In this document: piece by piece, positions 34,681 through 43,495 of the stretch
How positions within the stretch are numbered: position 1 is the first letter of the stretch
How the letters are laid out: every line of letters begins with the position of its first letter
Assembly (NCBI GenBank): GCA_018449715.1
Contig: JAAVVA010000001.1
Span: forward strand, 1,674,001 to 1,738,000
DNA length: 64,000 nucleotides
Source of the DNA: Acidobacteriaceae bacterium dw_441
GTDB lineage: Bacteria; Acidobacteriota; Terriglobia; Terriglobales; Acidobacteriaceae
Direction: 5' to 3'
Made by a program: the position numbers and the translations under genes
Notes under the pieces: generated by a model
What the model was told of the DNA's origin: nothing
Databases searched by the model: none
The model's input: only the letters and a program-made list of their open reading frames with translations

Positions 34681-34892
34681 GCAGCCATCTCTCCTAGGGG
34701 GGACAGGACGAATCCTTCCAAGAGGAAAGCTCCGTCCCGCACCATCGATCTCCGAGGGTTGCCGCAGGCTTCGCCAGAAGACACCACAGCAGTTCCCCTA
34801 CCTGAATATGAATGAGGACTTATTTAGTCCCCAATCCAGAATCAACATTACATTCATCTTCGGAGAGAATCAAGCCTAAATCAGTCCTATAT
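34681..34892 (-). other. Leader/promoter region of rpsD
   Basis: 212 bases between the DUF1634 stop and the rpsD ATG. Read on the minus strand the last 60 bases can fold: GGGAC pairs with GTCCC around GGA-rich internal pieces, just before TAGGAGAG, the ribosome site. A small stem GGACT-TATTT-AGTCC lies at 34816-34830. An S4 autoregulatory structure is possible but not shown. Confidence 0.35.
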
Positions 34893-35300
34893 TCAATGAA
34901 GCAGCATGCTGCACGTCAGGGTCGCCAGCACTACCACCGTAATGCCAACATAAATAAGGTCTTTTTCGAGAGCGAAGCCCACAATCGACAGGGCCACGCG
35001 AATTATTGGGGTCAGCAGAAGGCAGATGATCCCGATCTGCGCGATGGCAAGTCCACGGTTGGCCGTCTCCATGCTCTGGGGCAGAAGCGCCTCGTGTACC
35101 ACCGTCTTCGGGGAGACGTAGGGCAGGTTCACTCCCACGAAGCTGTGGAACGAGACAGGGTCGGTCGCATGGCTCGCCATGAAGACCACTCCCCCGAGCA
35201 CGCCGAGAATGACCGCGACCAGGACGCCTGTACGAAGCGTCAGGCTGATGAGCCGCTGAAGATGTTTGTCCTGAATCTCTGTGCTGGTATTTGTGCCCAT
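34893..35300 (-). CDS. DUF1634 membrane protein
   Basis: 135 residues from ATG 35300, two bases after the TSUP gene stop, so translationally coupled. Three membrane helices (LVAVILGVLGGVVFMAS, IAQIGIICLLLTPIIRVALSIVGF and VGITVVVLATLTCSMLL) and the family pattern RLISLTLRTGVL and PIIRVALS are visible. DUF1634 proteins are regularly encoded directly after TSUP (TauE/SafE) permeases, suggesting an accessory subunit. No catalytic motif was seen. Confidence 0.85.
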   Translation of the reverse strand: MGTNTSTEIQDKHLQRLISLTLRTGVLVAVILGVLGGVVFMASHATDPVSFHSFVGVNLPYVSPKTVVHEALLPQSMETANRGLAIAQIGIICLLLTPIIRVALSIVGFALEKDLIYVGITVVVLATLTCSMLLH

Positions 35301-35302
35301 CG

Positions 35303-36145
35303 TTACAACCTCCCTCTCAAACCCTGCACGATCATCTGCACCGCAATCACCACGACCACCCCGGCGAAGATCCGCCGCAGCACCTTCACCGGCAGCTTCG
35401 GCAACAGGCGCGCTCCCACCATCGAGCCACCCAGAACGCCCATCATCACCGGCAGCGCGATCACCGGATGGATGTATCCGCGCTTCAGATAGATCGCCGC
35501 GCTGGCGACTCCCGTGACACCGATCATGAAGCTGCTGGTCGCGGTCGAAACTTTGAACGGGATACCCATGATGCGGTCCATCGCGATCACCTTCAGCGCT
35601 CCGGAACCGATTCCAAGCAGCCCCGAGAGAAGCCCCGCCACGTACATCAGGCTGAAGCCCGCCTTCGGATGCGAGACCGAGTACGGAATCGTCTCCGTGC
35701 GCGTGCGATAGACCCCACCCAGTCGCAGCCTGTCGCCGAGCGGGCTGGAGGTCGGCACCTTCGCGCCGTCCTGTCGCGCCTGGCTGGTGGACCATGCTGA
35801 GTGCAGCAAAACCAATCCGAAGATGATGGCTAACGCAGAGGTTGGAATCTTGCTCGAAAGCAGAGCGCCGCAGATAGCTCCGACTGTCGTCGCAAGCTCG
35901 AGAAACATGCCGATGCGTATGTTCGACAGGCCATCGCGAACATACGCCGCCGCCGCGCCCGACGAGGTCGCGATAACCGAGACCAGGCTCGCGCCGATGG
36001 CATAACGAATGTCCACGCCAAGCAGCAGCGTGAGCGCGGGAGTCACGATGACTCCACCGCCCAGCCCCGTCAGCGCGCCAACAAGACCGGCCATCGTCGA
36101 GACAAGAAAAACAATGAGGGTGAATTCGTAAGCAGGCATTCGCAT
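35303..36145 (-). CDS. TSUP family (TauE/SafE) transporter
   Basis: 280 residues, about eight membrane helices in two repeats. The signature halves are GLVGALTGLGGGVIVTPALTLLLG and GLLSGLLGIGSGALKV, both glycine-rich family motifs. The TSUP family moves sulfite, sulfoacetate, thiosulfate or small organic acids. ATG at 36145 or two codons later. It is followed by DUF1634 with a two-base gap and preceded at 66 bases by the oxalate decarboxylase gene on the same strand. This context allows a role in carboxylate or formate transport, but sulfur-compound export is equally possible. Confidence 0.9.
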   Translation of the reverse strand: MRMPAYEFTLIVFLVSTMAGLVGALTGLGGGVIVTPALTLLLGVDIRYAIGASLVSVIATSSGAAAAYVRDGLSNIRIGMFLELATTVGAICGALLSSKIPTSALAIIFGLVLLHSAWSTSQARQDGAKVPTSSPLGDRLRLGGVYRTRTETIPYSVSHPKAGFSLMYVAGLLSGLLGIGSGALKVIAMDRIMGIPFKVSTATSSFMIGVTGVASAAIYLKRGYIHPVIALPVMMGVLGGSMVGARLLPKLPVKVLRRIFAGVVVVIAVQMIVQGLRGRL

Positions 36146-36211
36146 CCCATCAGATCATGTTTCGGCGCAATTCCCATCTTCAAAACGGGGATTGCGCCAA
36201 AGAAGGAAATA

Positions 36212-37462
36212 CTAACGGATCAGGACCTCCTGCTTTTCGGCAGGAATCTTGCGGATCGAAGCGGCGTCGAGGTTCAGGTGCGCTGTCACCATCTCCGGCG
36301 GCAGACGCCTGATCCAGTTGTTCAGCGAGATGTCCTGAAACTCCTGCGTCTTGAACATCTCGAGGAAGACGAGGTCGGTGTCGCCCGTGTTCTCGATATA
36401 GTGTCCGGCCACTGCTGGCACGAAGCCCACATCGTTCGCATTGAAGTCCATCGTGCGGGCGCGGCCGGTCGGCATGAAGACCGTCATCCTACCCTTGCCC
36501 GCGATATAGAACTGCCACTCCGAGGCGTTCGGATGCCAGTGCAGCTCGCGCATACCGCCGGGCTTCACCATCACCAGCCCTGCGGCAATGTTCTTCGAGG
36601 CCGGGAAGTTGCGCGAATCGACCACACGCACCTCGCCGCCCGCCGTCTTCTTCGTGGGAGCCATCGCCTCCATCTTGAAGGTGTACTGCTGCTGCGCCTC
36701 CACGCTCTTGCCACCTACCGAGGCGCGATCCTCCACCAGCGACTTCGGCAGGTCCGCGGGGAAGATATACAGCTCGTCTTTGGGCAGCTTCGCAACCTCT
36801 TCGGGCGAGAGGTTGAAGTTCTTCGCCAGAACCTCGGGCGGAGTGTGAGCAACCCATTCGGAGACAAGGAAGGTGTTGTCCTCGGAGAAGTGTCCCTCGT
36901 CGAAGACCAGGAGGAACTCGCAGCCATCCTGCCCCAGCCCCTGGATCGAGTGCGGCAGGCCTGCCGGGAAATACCACAGGTCGCCCTTGTTCACATCGTC
37001 GATGAAGACCGTTCCATCGGGATTCAGTACGGTCACGCGTGCGCTGCCGTAGAGCATGAACGCCCACTCGTCTGCGGTGTGCCAGTGCAGCTCGCGGAAG
37101 CTTCCTGCGGTAAGGCGCATGTTGACGCCTGCGAGATCGGTGGAGGGAGGAAGCTCGCGCTGCGTGACCTCGTGCGTCCAGCCACCTTTTTCGATGCGCT
37201 TGTGCGCGAGATCGAACGAGTACCAGATGGGGCCAATCGCACCCTTGTCCGTCGCGGGAGGCATGTTCGAGTTGGGATTCTCGCGCAGAAGCAGATCGTT
37301 TTCCTGCCCCGGATTGCTCGCAGGATCGTTCTTTCCCTGCTGCTGCGCATGAACGGTCAGGCCGCTGAACGCGGCGGTTGCCAGGGCCACACTTCCTGCT
37401 CCCAGAAAGCTCCTGCGGGAGAATTCATCCATTACTGAAGCAACCTTCTTAATATCGCTCAT
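36212..37462 (-). CDS. oxdC: Tat-exported bicupin oxalate decarboxylase
   Basis: 416 residues from ATG 37462, with GGAG nine bases upstream. A twin-arginine signal (FSRRSFLGAGSVALATAAF) targets it outside the cytoplasm. Two cupin domains follow; each has the Mn ligand set HWHxxxEW and a later His (FRELHWHTADEWAFML; LPHSIQG; MRELHWHPNASEWQFY; AGHYIENTG). The lid segment that separates decarboxylase from oxidase activity reads SEDNT, keeping the catalytic Glu of the SENST motif but altering neighbours. Predicted reaction: oxalate to formate and CO2, consuming a proton. It follows a LysR gene and precedes a TSUP transporter. Confidence 0.9.
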   Translation of the reverse strand: MSDIKKVASVMDEFSRRSFLGAGSVALATAAFSGLTVHAQQQGKNDPASNPGQENDLLLRENPNSNMPPATDKGAIGPIWYSFDLAHKRIEKGGWTHEVTQRELPPSTDLAGVNMRLTAGSFRELHWHTADEWAFMLYGSARVTVLNPDGTVFIDDVNKGDLWYFPAGLPHSIQGLGQDGCEFLLVFDEGHFSEDNTFLVSEWVAHTPPEVLAKNFNLSPEEVAKLPKDELYIFPADLPKSLVEDRASVGGKSVEAQQQYTFKMEAMAPTKKTAGGEVRVVDSRNFPASKNIAAGLVMVKPGGMRELHWHPNASEWQFYIAGKGRMTVFMPTGRARTMDFNANDVGFVPAVAGHYIENTGDTDLVFLEMFKTQEFQDISLNNWIRRLPPEMVTAHLNLDAASIRKIPAEKQEVLIR

Positions 37463-37545
37463 CGCTCTCATCTCCTTCGTGGATCGCGAATCTTTCATTC
37501 GCCGATCGACTGCTTCTTCATTGAAGCGGAGAGCGAGTAATCAGT

Positions 37546-37561
37546 CCATTCGTATGAATGG
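37546..37561. promoter_or_regulatory. Possible LysR-type operator before oxdC
   Basis: A dyad CCATTC-GTAT-GAATGG lies 84 bases before the oxdC start, flanked by direct GTAATC repeats (37537 and 37568 areas). Its ATTC-N4-GAAT core fits a LysR box loosely. Inference only. Confidence 0.45.
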
Positions 37562-37577
37562 AACTCAGTAATCGGTT

Positions 37578-38480
37578 TTATCGATTACTGGAGGAACCTG
37601 ACCTTCCAAGAGTTGAAGCCAACTGCACGAAGGATTGCACCAGTGGAGAGCGATCCTTCTTCCGCACGGCAATCGCGATCTCCGACACACCCGCCGAGAG
37701 CGGCAGCGGCTTCATCACCACGCCCTGCGACTGCGCCAGCACTACTGTCTTCGGCAGAATTGCGACACCGGCTCCAGCAGCGACCAGGGCAATCGCCGTG
37801 TACATCTCTCCGGTCTCCTGCGTGATGTTCGGGCTGAAGCCCTGGCCGGTGCACATCTGCACCACCGCATCGTAGAAGCCCGGAGCCCAGCGTCTTCCGT
37901 AGGCGACGAACCTCTCTGAGCGCAGGTCAGCGAGGCGAATCTGCTTCTTCTTCGCCAACGCGTGCTCGGAAGGAAGCACCACAACGAAAGGCTCGCGGTG
38001 AATCACCGTGATATCAAGTTCGTCATGCGCGACCGGCAGGCGAAGGAAGCCGACGTCGATGTGTTTGTTGACGAGACTCTTCAACTGACTGCTGGTGCGA
38101 AGGTTCATCAGGTCCAGCGTGACCTCGGGAAACTGTCTGCGAAAGGCCACGGCAATCGCGGGCACGATGGCGAGCGCGGCGGAGGAGACGAAGCCGATAC
38201 GAAGCCTTCCAATCTCGCCACGGTCGGCTTTCTGCACGCGCTCGACGGCCTGTTGCGCACGGGCGAGCGTGGCGCGTGCTTCAAGAAGGAAGACGCGGCC
38301 AGCGTCCGTCAGCTTCACCGTGCGCTTGTTGCGGAATAAGAGCTGCACGCCGATCTCTTCCTCAAGCTTCTGGATCTGCGCGCTCAGGGCAGGCTGCGAG
38401 AGGTGCAGGCGTTCGGCGGCGCGCACGAAGCTCAGTTGCTCGGCAACCGCAACGAACGATGCAAGGTTCCTCAGCTCCAT
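37578..38480 (-). CDS. LysR family transcriptional regulator
   Basis: 300 residues, standard LysR length. N-terminal helix-turn-helix LSFVRAAERLHLSQPALSAQIQKLE (given in parts: AAERLHLSQPALS is the recognition region), linker to about residue 90, then a periplasmic-binding-like effector domain with IGFVSSAAL and the hinge VAAGAGVAILP. Same strand as the oxdC gene 115 bases downstream and the DUF985 gene 18 bases upstream. This is unlike the usual divergent LysR layout and points to one operon with autoregulation. The ligand could be oxalate or a related acid (inference). Confidence 0.92.
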   Translation of the reverse strand: MELRNLASFVAVAEQLSFVRAAERLHLSQPALSAQIQKLEEEIGVQLLFRNKRTVKLTDAGRVFLLEARATLARAQQAVERVQKADRGEIGRLRIGFVSSAALAIVPAIAVAFRRQFPEVTLDLMNLRTSSQLKSLVNKHIDVGFLRLPVAHDELDITVIHREPFVVVLPSEHALAKKKQIRLADLRSERFVAYGRRWAPGFYDAVVQMCTGQGFSPNITQETGEMYTAIALVAAGAGVAILPKTVVLAQSQGVVMKPLPLSAGVSEIAIAVRKKDRSPLVQSFVQLASTLGRSGSSSNR

Positions 38481-38498
38481 CTCTTCTCCTCCCTGCCC

Positions 38499-39005
38499 TC
38501 AGTCATGGGTCAGGGCTGCGATCTTTTCCGCGAAGGTTGGCCAGCGTTGCGTTAGCTCTTCGCGTGTGGCCGAGTCGTAGTCCTCGTACTCGAAGCCGGG
38601 GCTGACGGTGCAGCCGAGCAGCGCCCAGCTTCCTCCTGCGACCAGACGCGAGCCCTGCCATACGCCGCGCTCCACCACGACCTGCGGACGCTCGCCAGCA
38701 GCGAGGTCGTTGCCGATGACGACGGTTCTACCGCTGCCGTCGGGGAGAAGCTGCAGCATCTCTACCGCGTCGCCAGCGTAGAAGTGGAAGACCTCGTCGG
38801 AGCGGAGGCGGTGCATCTCGCTGAAGGTCGTGGGCTCGAGCAGGTAGTAGATCGCGGTTGAGGTACGGCGCGGACCGGGGTAGCGGCCATCCTCGAAGGA
38901 CGCGGCGGGAAGGCTTTCATTCGCGGCGTAGGTCTGGATAAACCATCCTCCCTCGCGCGGGTGGGGAGTCAGGCCAAGGAGTTGCTTTACTTCGTTCGCG
39001 GTCAC
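38499..39005 (-). CDS. DUF985 family cupin
   Basis: 168 residues from GTG 39005, chosen because AGAGGA lies at good distance and family homology starts at NEVKQLLGLTPHPREGGW. Motifs: STAIYYLLEP, SEMHRLRSDEVFHFYAGD (metal-binding cupin motif 1), GVWQGSRLV and GCTVSPGFEYEDY (motif 2). DUF985/cupin-5 proteins are small cytosolic cupins without settled activity. It stands at the head of the minus-strand run to LysR and oxdC. The convergent-free upstream gap of 64 bases holds the divergent permease start. Confidence 0.85.
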   Translation of the reverse strand: MTANEVKQLLGLTPHPREGGWFIQTYAANESLPAASFEDGRYPGPRRTSTAIYYLLEPTTFSEMHRLRSDEVFHFYAGDAVEMLQLLPDGSGRTVVIGNDLAAGERPQVVVERGVWQGSRLVAGGSWALLGCTVSPGFEYEDYDSATREELTQRWPTFAEKIAALTHD

Positions 39006-39069
39006 AGGTTTCCTCTCACGTATGCTGAAGACGACCACTTCATTCTATTCAGCAGGTTGATTCGAGCGG

Positions 39070-40377
39070 ATGCTCTCACGACTGGAACAGTATTTTGGCT
39101 TCGCGGAGCGCGGCACCAGCTGGCGCACGGAGATCCTCGCGGGCTTCACGACCTTCATCACGATGGCCTACATCATCTTCGTTAACCCTGCGATTCTGCA
39201 TGAAACGGGGATGCCGATCGCTGCCGTGACCGCGGCTACCTGCATGTGCGCGGCCTTTGGCAGCGTGCTGATGGGAGCGTTTGCGAACTATCCGCTGGCG
39301 CTGGCTCCGGGGATGGGCCTGAATGCTTATTTCACCTACACGGTCGTCAAGGGGATGCATGTTCCGTGGCAGACGGCTCTGGGAGCGATCTTTCTTTCGG
39401 GAGTCATCTTCCTGATCCTGACCTTCACTGGTATTCGACAACTGCTGGTCAGTGCGATTCCGCACGAGCTTCACGCGGCGGTTGCGGGCGGCATCGGGAT
39501 GTTCATCGCGTTCATCGGATTTCGCAATGCGGGGATCATCGTTCCGAATCCTGCGACCACAGTTTCTCTCGGCAACCTGCACGCTCCGGGGACGGCGCTC
39601 GCTCTCTTCGGGCTGGTGCTGATTGCGGTGCTGCAGGTGCTGCGGGTGCGGGCGGCGATGCTGATTGGTGTTCTCGGGACGATGGCGGCGGGGTTGGTCT
39701 TCGGACAGATTCATTGGACCCCGGCTCCTTACAGCCTCGCCTCGCTGGAGGAGACGGCGTTCCGGCTGGACGTTCCCGGCGCGCTTCGCATTGGGGCAGC
39801 GGAGATCATCTTTGTCTTCCTCTTCGTCGACCTGTTCGACAACATCGGAACGCTGGTCGCTGTGTCAGAGCGGGCGGGACTGATGACGCCGGACCACAGG
39901 ATTCCAAGGCTGAACCGGATCTTTTTCGCGGACGCGACGGCGACGATCCTCGGCTCGCTGACCGGGACCAGCACTGTGACCAGCTACATCGAGTCGTCGG
40001 CGGGCGTGGCGGCGGGAGGACGGACCGGGGTAACGGCCATCGTGACCGGGCTGCTCTTCGCGGTCTCGCTGTTCATCGCTCCGCTGGTTGGGGTGATTCC
40101 CAGCTTCGCCACTGCCCCGGCGCTGATCCTCGTGGGAGGGTTGATGCTGACCGGACTCGGGCAGATCGAGTGGACCGAGCCTCTGGTTGCCATTCCAGCC
40201 TTTCTGACTGTCGTGACGATTCCGCTGACATGGTCGATTGCCGACGGGCTGAGCTTCGGGCTGACCAGCTATGCGGCTCTGGAGGTGCTGACCGGGAGAG
40301 CGAAGCGGTCAAGCTGGATGCTCTACCTGCTGGCAGTACTGTTTCTGGTGAGGTTCTTCTTTCTGCATAAGGCGTAG
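39070..40377 (+). CDS. NCS2 purine permease (AzgA-like)
   Basis: 435 residues with about 12 membrane helices. AzgA-subfamily features: WRTEILAGFTTFITMAYIIFVNP at the N-terminus, PLALAPGMGLNAYFTY, the substrate-site segment FVDLFDNIGTLV, and SLTGTSTVTSYIESSAGVAAGG. These proton symporters import adenine, guanine or hypoxanthine. No close partner gene; mosaic repeats follow its stop. It complements NupC and PunA in purine salvage. Exact base specificity not predicted. Confidence 0.93.
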   Translation: MLSRLEQYFGFAERGTSWRTEILAGFTTFITMAYIIFVNPAILHETGMPIAAVTAATCMCAAFGSVLMGAFANYPLALAPGMGLNAYFTYTVVKGMHVPWQTALGAIFLSGVIFLILTFTGIRQLLVSAIPHELHAAVAGGIGMFIAFIGFRNAGIIVPNPATTVSLGNLHAPGTALALFGLVLIAVLQVLRVRAAMLIGVLGTMAAGLVFGQIHWTPAPYSLASLEETAFRLDVPGALRIGAAEIIFVFLFVDLFDNIGTLVAVSERAGLMTPDHRIPRLNRIFFADATATILGSLTGTSTVTSYIESSAGVAAGGRTGVTAIVTGLLFAVSLFIAPLVGVIPSFATAPALILVGGLMLTGLGQIEWTEPLVAIPAFLTVVTIPLTWSIADGLSFGLTSYAALEVLTGRAKRSSWMLYLLAVLFLVRFFFLHKA

Positions 40378-40392
40378 CGGGTTGCCGCCTGA

Positions 40393-40509
40393 GAAAGAAG
40401 CAGATTCCTTCGCTGCGCTGCGGAATGACAAGTTCAAAAAGTAATGGCTGACGGTTTGATTCCCTGCAAACCCACATCTGGTGATAATGCCGCCAGATAT
40501 GGGGCACCC
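40393..40509. repeat. Intergenic repeat, copy R3
   Basis: Contains the right half-module AGCAGATTCCTTCGCTGC, GCGGAATGACAAGTTC, then CATCTGGTGATAATGCCGCC-AGATATGGGGCACCC (in parts: CATCTGGTG, CGCCAGAT, ATGGGGCACCC), as in R1. The left half is absent. Confidence 0.75.
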
Positions 40510-40536
40510 AAATATTCTTCTGTCTCACTACTTCTC

Positions 40537-40649
40537 GTCATCCTGTGTGAAGCGTCGCGAAACGAAGAATCCCTGTATTTGCCTGTACCTTGAAGGATGC
40601 TGGCGACACAGACGAAATACAGGGATTCTTCACTACGTTCAGAATGACG
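40537..40649. repeat. Intergenic inverted repeat, copy R4
   Basis: Seventeen-base perfect arms GAAGAATCCCTGTATTT (40564-40580) and its complement (40615-40631), with outer similarity GTCATCCTG to CAGAATGAC and a 34-base centre. It resembles the other repeats but with a different core. Confidence 0.75.
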
Positions 40650-40662
40650 GTTATCGGAAAGC

Positions 40663-41724
40663 TTAGTGGTTGAGCGAAGGGGCCGTACGCGGAGCCGCGG
40701 CCCCGGTGTTCACGCCGTCCTGCTGGGCGCGGAAGGTGATGATCGACTTCAGCGTCTCGTAAGGAACCTGCCCGATAGGGAGCAGGTGGCCGTTGATCGC
40801 GAGCATCGGGGTCTGGTCGATACCGATCTGGCGAGCGAGGTCGGCGGAGGCTTCGACCTGCTTCTTCGTCTCATCGGTCGCGGCACAGGCGTCGATGGCG
40901 GCTGGATCGAGACCGGCCTTGGTGACCGCGTCCTTCAGTGTTTGGTCGCCGGTGTCGGTGGTGAGAGCCGCCTGCTTATCGAAGACGTCGTTGGCGTATG
41001 CGAAGAAGGCCTCGTTCTTCTGCTTCTGCACGCAGTAGCCATAGGCCGCGGCCTTGAAGGCGTAAGGGTGAATCTCGGTCAGAGGGAAGCTCTGGAAGAC
41101 GACACGGGCGTTAGGAAAGTCCTGCACGAGGCGGTCGATCGTGGGCTGGGCCTCCTTGCAGTGCGGGCACTGGAGGTCGGCGAACTCGACCAGCATGAGG
41201 TCCTTGCTCGCAGAGCCACGATACGCTCCATCAGCGCGCTCAGCCAGAAGCCTGCGGGTGTCTGCGAAGGGATCGGCACCGAAGGGGATGACGTTCGACA
41301 TGTCCGCGAGGGCGTGCTTGCCATCAGGAAGAACGAAGAAGGCTGCCGAGGAGACCTTGGCGTTGGGGGCCTTCTCGGAGACGAAGACCGTCACCTTGCT
41401 GACACCGGGAGCCTGCGTGCTCTGGATGGCTTCAACGCGCCAGAGGCGATTGGGATCGTATCCCCAGAGGTTCTTCAGGAAGGCGTTGACCGTATCGACC
41501 GTAGGATTTGAGGCGGTGAAGAACTTCGGATTGACCGGCGGGAACGGGTCGGGGCGCGTGGTGGAGTCGAGTGACTGGAGCTGCAGCGGCTTGGCCGCAG
41601 GGGCCGCCTGCGCGGGTTTGGCAGGCTGCTGTGCGGGCTGGGCCGCAGGGGCCTGGGCGGAGACAAGGGTGGCTACGCCGAGAAATGGCGCCAGTGCTGT
41701 CGACAGGATGTAAGCTTTCTTCAA
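40663..41724 (-). CDS. Exported DsbA-like thiol-disulfide protein
   Basis: 353 residues from TTG 41724, set by AAGGAAGG nine bases upstream and by a signal peptide (LKKAYILSTALAPFLGVATLVSAQ). A Pro/Ala linker follows, then a novel N-terminal region to about residue 190, and a DsbA/DSBA-type thioredoxin domain with the active site FADLQCPHCKE (CPHC), a helical insert, and the cis-proline region IDQTPMLAING. It should act in the periplasm on disulphides. It ends near repeat R4; nadE lies upstream on the same strand, 43 bases away. Confidence 0.85.
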   Translation of the reverse strand: MKKAYILSTALAPFLGVATLVSAQAPAAQPAQQPAKPAQAAPAAKPLQLQSLDSTTRPDPFPPVNPKFFTASNPTVDTVNAFLKNLWGYDPNRLWRVEAIQSTQAPGVSKVTVFVSEKAPNAKVSSAAFFVLPDGKHALADMSNVIPFGADPFADTRRLLAERADGAYRGSASKDLMLVEFADLQCPHCKEAQPTIDRLVQDFPNARVVFQSFPLTEIHPYAFKAAAYGYCVQKQKNEAFFAYANDVFDKQAALTTDTGDQTLKDAVTKAGLDPAAIDACAATDETKKQVEASADLARQIGIDQTPMLAINGHLLPIGQVPYETLKSIITFRAQQDGVNTGAAAPRTAPSLNH

Positions 41725-41767
41725 AATCAGAACCCTTCCTTTATTCCGGCCACGGGCCGTACCGCTA

Positions 41768-43444
41768 TTAAACCTGAACCTTGACGGCAATGGGGAATCT
41801 GCGTCCGGTGCCGAACGACTTCTGCGTAACTTTTAGGACGGGAGCCGCCTGCTGGCGCTTGTACTCACTCTGTTCGACGAGCCGGAGCACGGAACGTACG
41901 AGGGTGGGGTCCACATTCTGTTCGGCGGCGATCTGCTCGGCGGAAAGGTAGCGCTCGACGTAAGCCTGAAGGATGGGGTCGAGAACCTCGTAGGGCGGCA
42001 GGGAGTCAGTGTCGCGCTGGTCGGGGCGAAGCTCGGCTGAAGGCGGCTTCTCGATGGTATTGTGCGGGATGACCTCGCGCTCTCGGTTGACGTAGTGCGC
42101 AAGCTCGTAGACGCGAGTCTTGTAGACGTCGCCGATGACGGCGAGTGCTCCCACCATGTCGCCGTAGAGGGTGCAGTAGCCGACGGACATCTCGCTCTTG
42201 TTGCCGGTGGTGAGGACGAGCGCGCCAAACTTGTTGGACAGCGCCATCAGCAGAGCGCCACGGGTGCGCGATTGCAGGTTCTCCTCGGCGAGGCCGAAGG
42301 GGAGTCCGACAAAGAGTGGCTCCAGCACCTTCTGGAACTGGGCGAAGACGTCGTGGATGGGGAGAAGCTCGAAGCGTATGCCGAGATGGCGGGCGAGAGA
42401 GCGGGCGTCCTCGATGGAGCCGAGCGAGGAGTACTCGCTGGGCATACCGATGCCGACTACGTTTTCCGCGCCGAGGGCCTCGACCGCGATGGCAGCGACG
42501 AGGGCGGAGTCGATGCCTCCGCTGAGGCCGACGAGCACCTTGCTGAAGCTGCATTTGCGGACGTAGTCGCGGGTGCCGAGGACGAGCGCCTTCCAGACCT
42601 CGGCGACCTCATCGCAGGGCGCGGGAGCGGCCTCGGTGGTGTCAGGCAAATCGACCACGACGAGGTCTTCCTCGAAGCAGGCTCCGCGAGCGACGACGGT
42701 GCCGGTAGGGTCGAGCAGGAGGGAGGAGCCGTCAAAGACGAGGCTATCGTTGCCACCCACCTGGTTGACCAGAAGCACGAAGGCGTTATGGCTCTGCGCG
42801 ATGGCGGCCAGCATACTCTGGCGCACAGCGGGCTTGCCCTGGTGGAAAGGCGAGGCCGAGATGTTGACGATGAGGCGCGGGTGCCCGTCGAGGCTTGCAG
42901 AGCTAGCCTGCCACTTGGCCATGAGAGAGTCGACAGGGTCGATGGGGTAGAGCTGGCGCGGCCAGAAATCCTTGTCGTTCCACGCGTCCTCGCAGACAGT
43001 GATGGCGACGGGCTGCGAACCAACAAAGGTGAGGGACTGCGAGGAAGCGGGCTCAAAGTAGCGCTGCTCATCGAAGACGTCGTAAAAGGGCAGGAGCATC
43101 TTGCGCTGTGTGAAGGCGATTTTGCCTTCGGCAAGCAGCACGGCCACGTTCGAAACGCGTTTGCCCGCAGTCGAGCCGGAGGACAGGACGGAGCCGACAA
43201 GAAGCGCGGGGCGACCTGGGGTGGAGGTCCAGGCGGCGATCTCATCGACGGCCTGCTGGGCGCGGTCGAGAAAGGAAGCCTTTTCGAGGAAGTCGGCGGG
43301 GGGATAGCCGCAGACGCAAAGCTCGGGGAAGACGACCAGTTCGGCTCCCTGCCCGGCTGCGCGGGAGGCGAATTCGAGAATCTTCGAGGTGTTTCCGGTG
43401 AAGTCACCTACCGTGGGATTGATCTGCGCCAGAGCTATCTTCAC
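41768..43444 (-). CDS. nadE: Glutamine-hydrolysing NAD+ synthase
   Basis: 558 residues, the two-domain form. N-terminal nitrilase-type glutaminase: FPELCVCGYPP (Glu), QRKMLLPFYDVFDE (Lys) and TVCEDAWND (Cys nucleophile). C-terminal synthetase: P-loop GLSGGIDSALVA, with GNKSEMSVGYCTLYGD and the AMP/NaAD binding stretches after it. It makes NAD from deamido-NAD, ATP and glutamine-derived ammonia, completing the pathway that begins with PncB. ATG at 43444. DsbA-like gene lies downstream on the same strand. Confidence 0.96.
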   Translation of the reverse strand: MKIALAQINPTVGDFTGNTSKILEFASRAAGQGAELVVFPELCVCGYPPADFLEKASFLDRAQQAVDEIAAWTSTPGRPALLVGSVLSSGSTAGKRVSNVAVLLAEGKIAFTQRKMLLPFYDVFDEQRYFEPASSQSLTFVGSQPVAITVCEDAWNDKDFWPRQLYPIDPVDSLMAKWQASSASLDGHPRLIVNISASPFHQGKPAVRQSMLAAIAQSHNAFVLLVNQVGGNDSLVFDGSSLLLDPTGTVVARGACFEEDLVVVDLPDTTEAAPAPCDEVAEVWKALVLGTRDYVRKCSFSKVLVGLSGGIDSALVAAIAVEALGAENVVGIGMPSEYSSLGSIEDARSLARHLGIRFELLPIHDVFAQFQKVLEPLFVGLPFGLAEENLQSRTRGALLMALSNKFGALVLTTGNKSEMSVGYCTLYGDMVGALAVIGDVYKTRVYELAHYVNREREVIPHNTIEKPPSAELRPDQRDTDSLPPYEVLDPILQAYVERYLSAEQIAAEQNVDPTLVRSVLRLVEQSEYKRQQAAPVLKVTQKSFGTGRRFPIAVKVQV

Positions 43445-43495
43445 GGTCTTAGTCTAACGCCTTCGCGAGCAGAACGGCGGCGGGAAACCGGCTTG

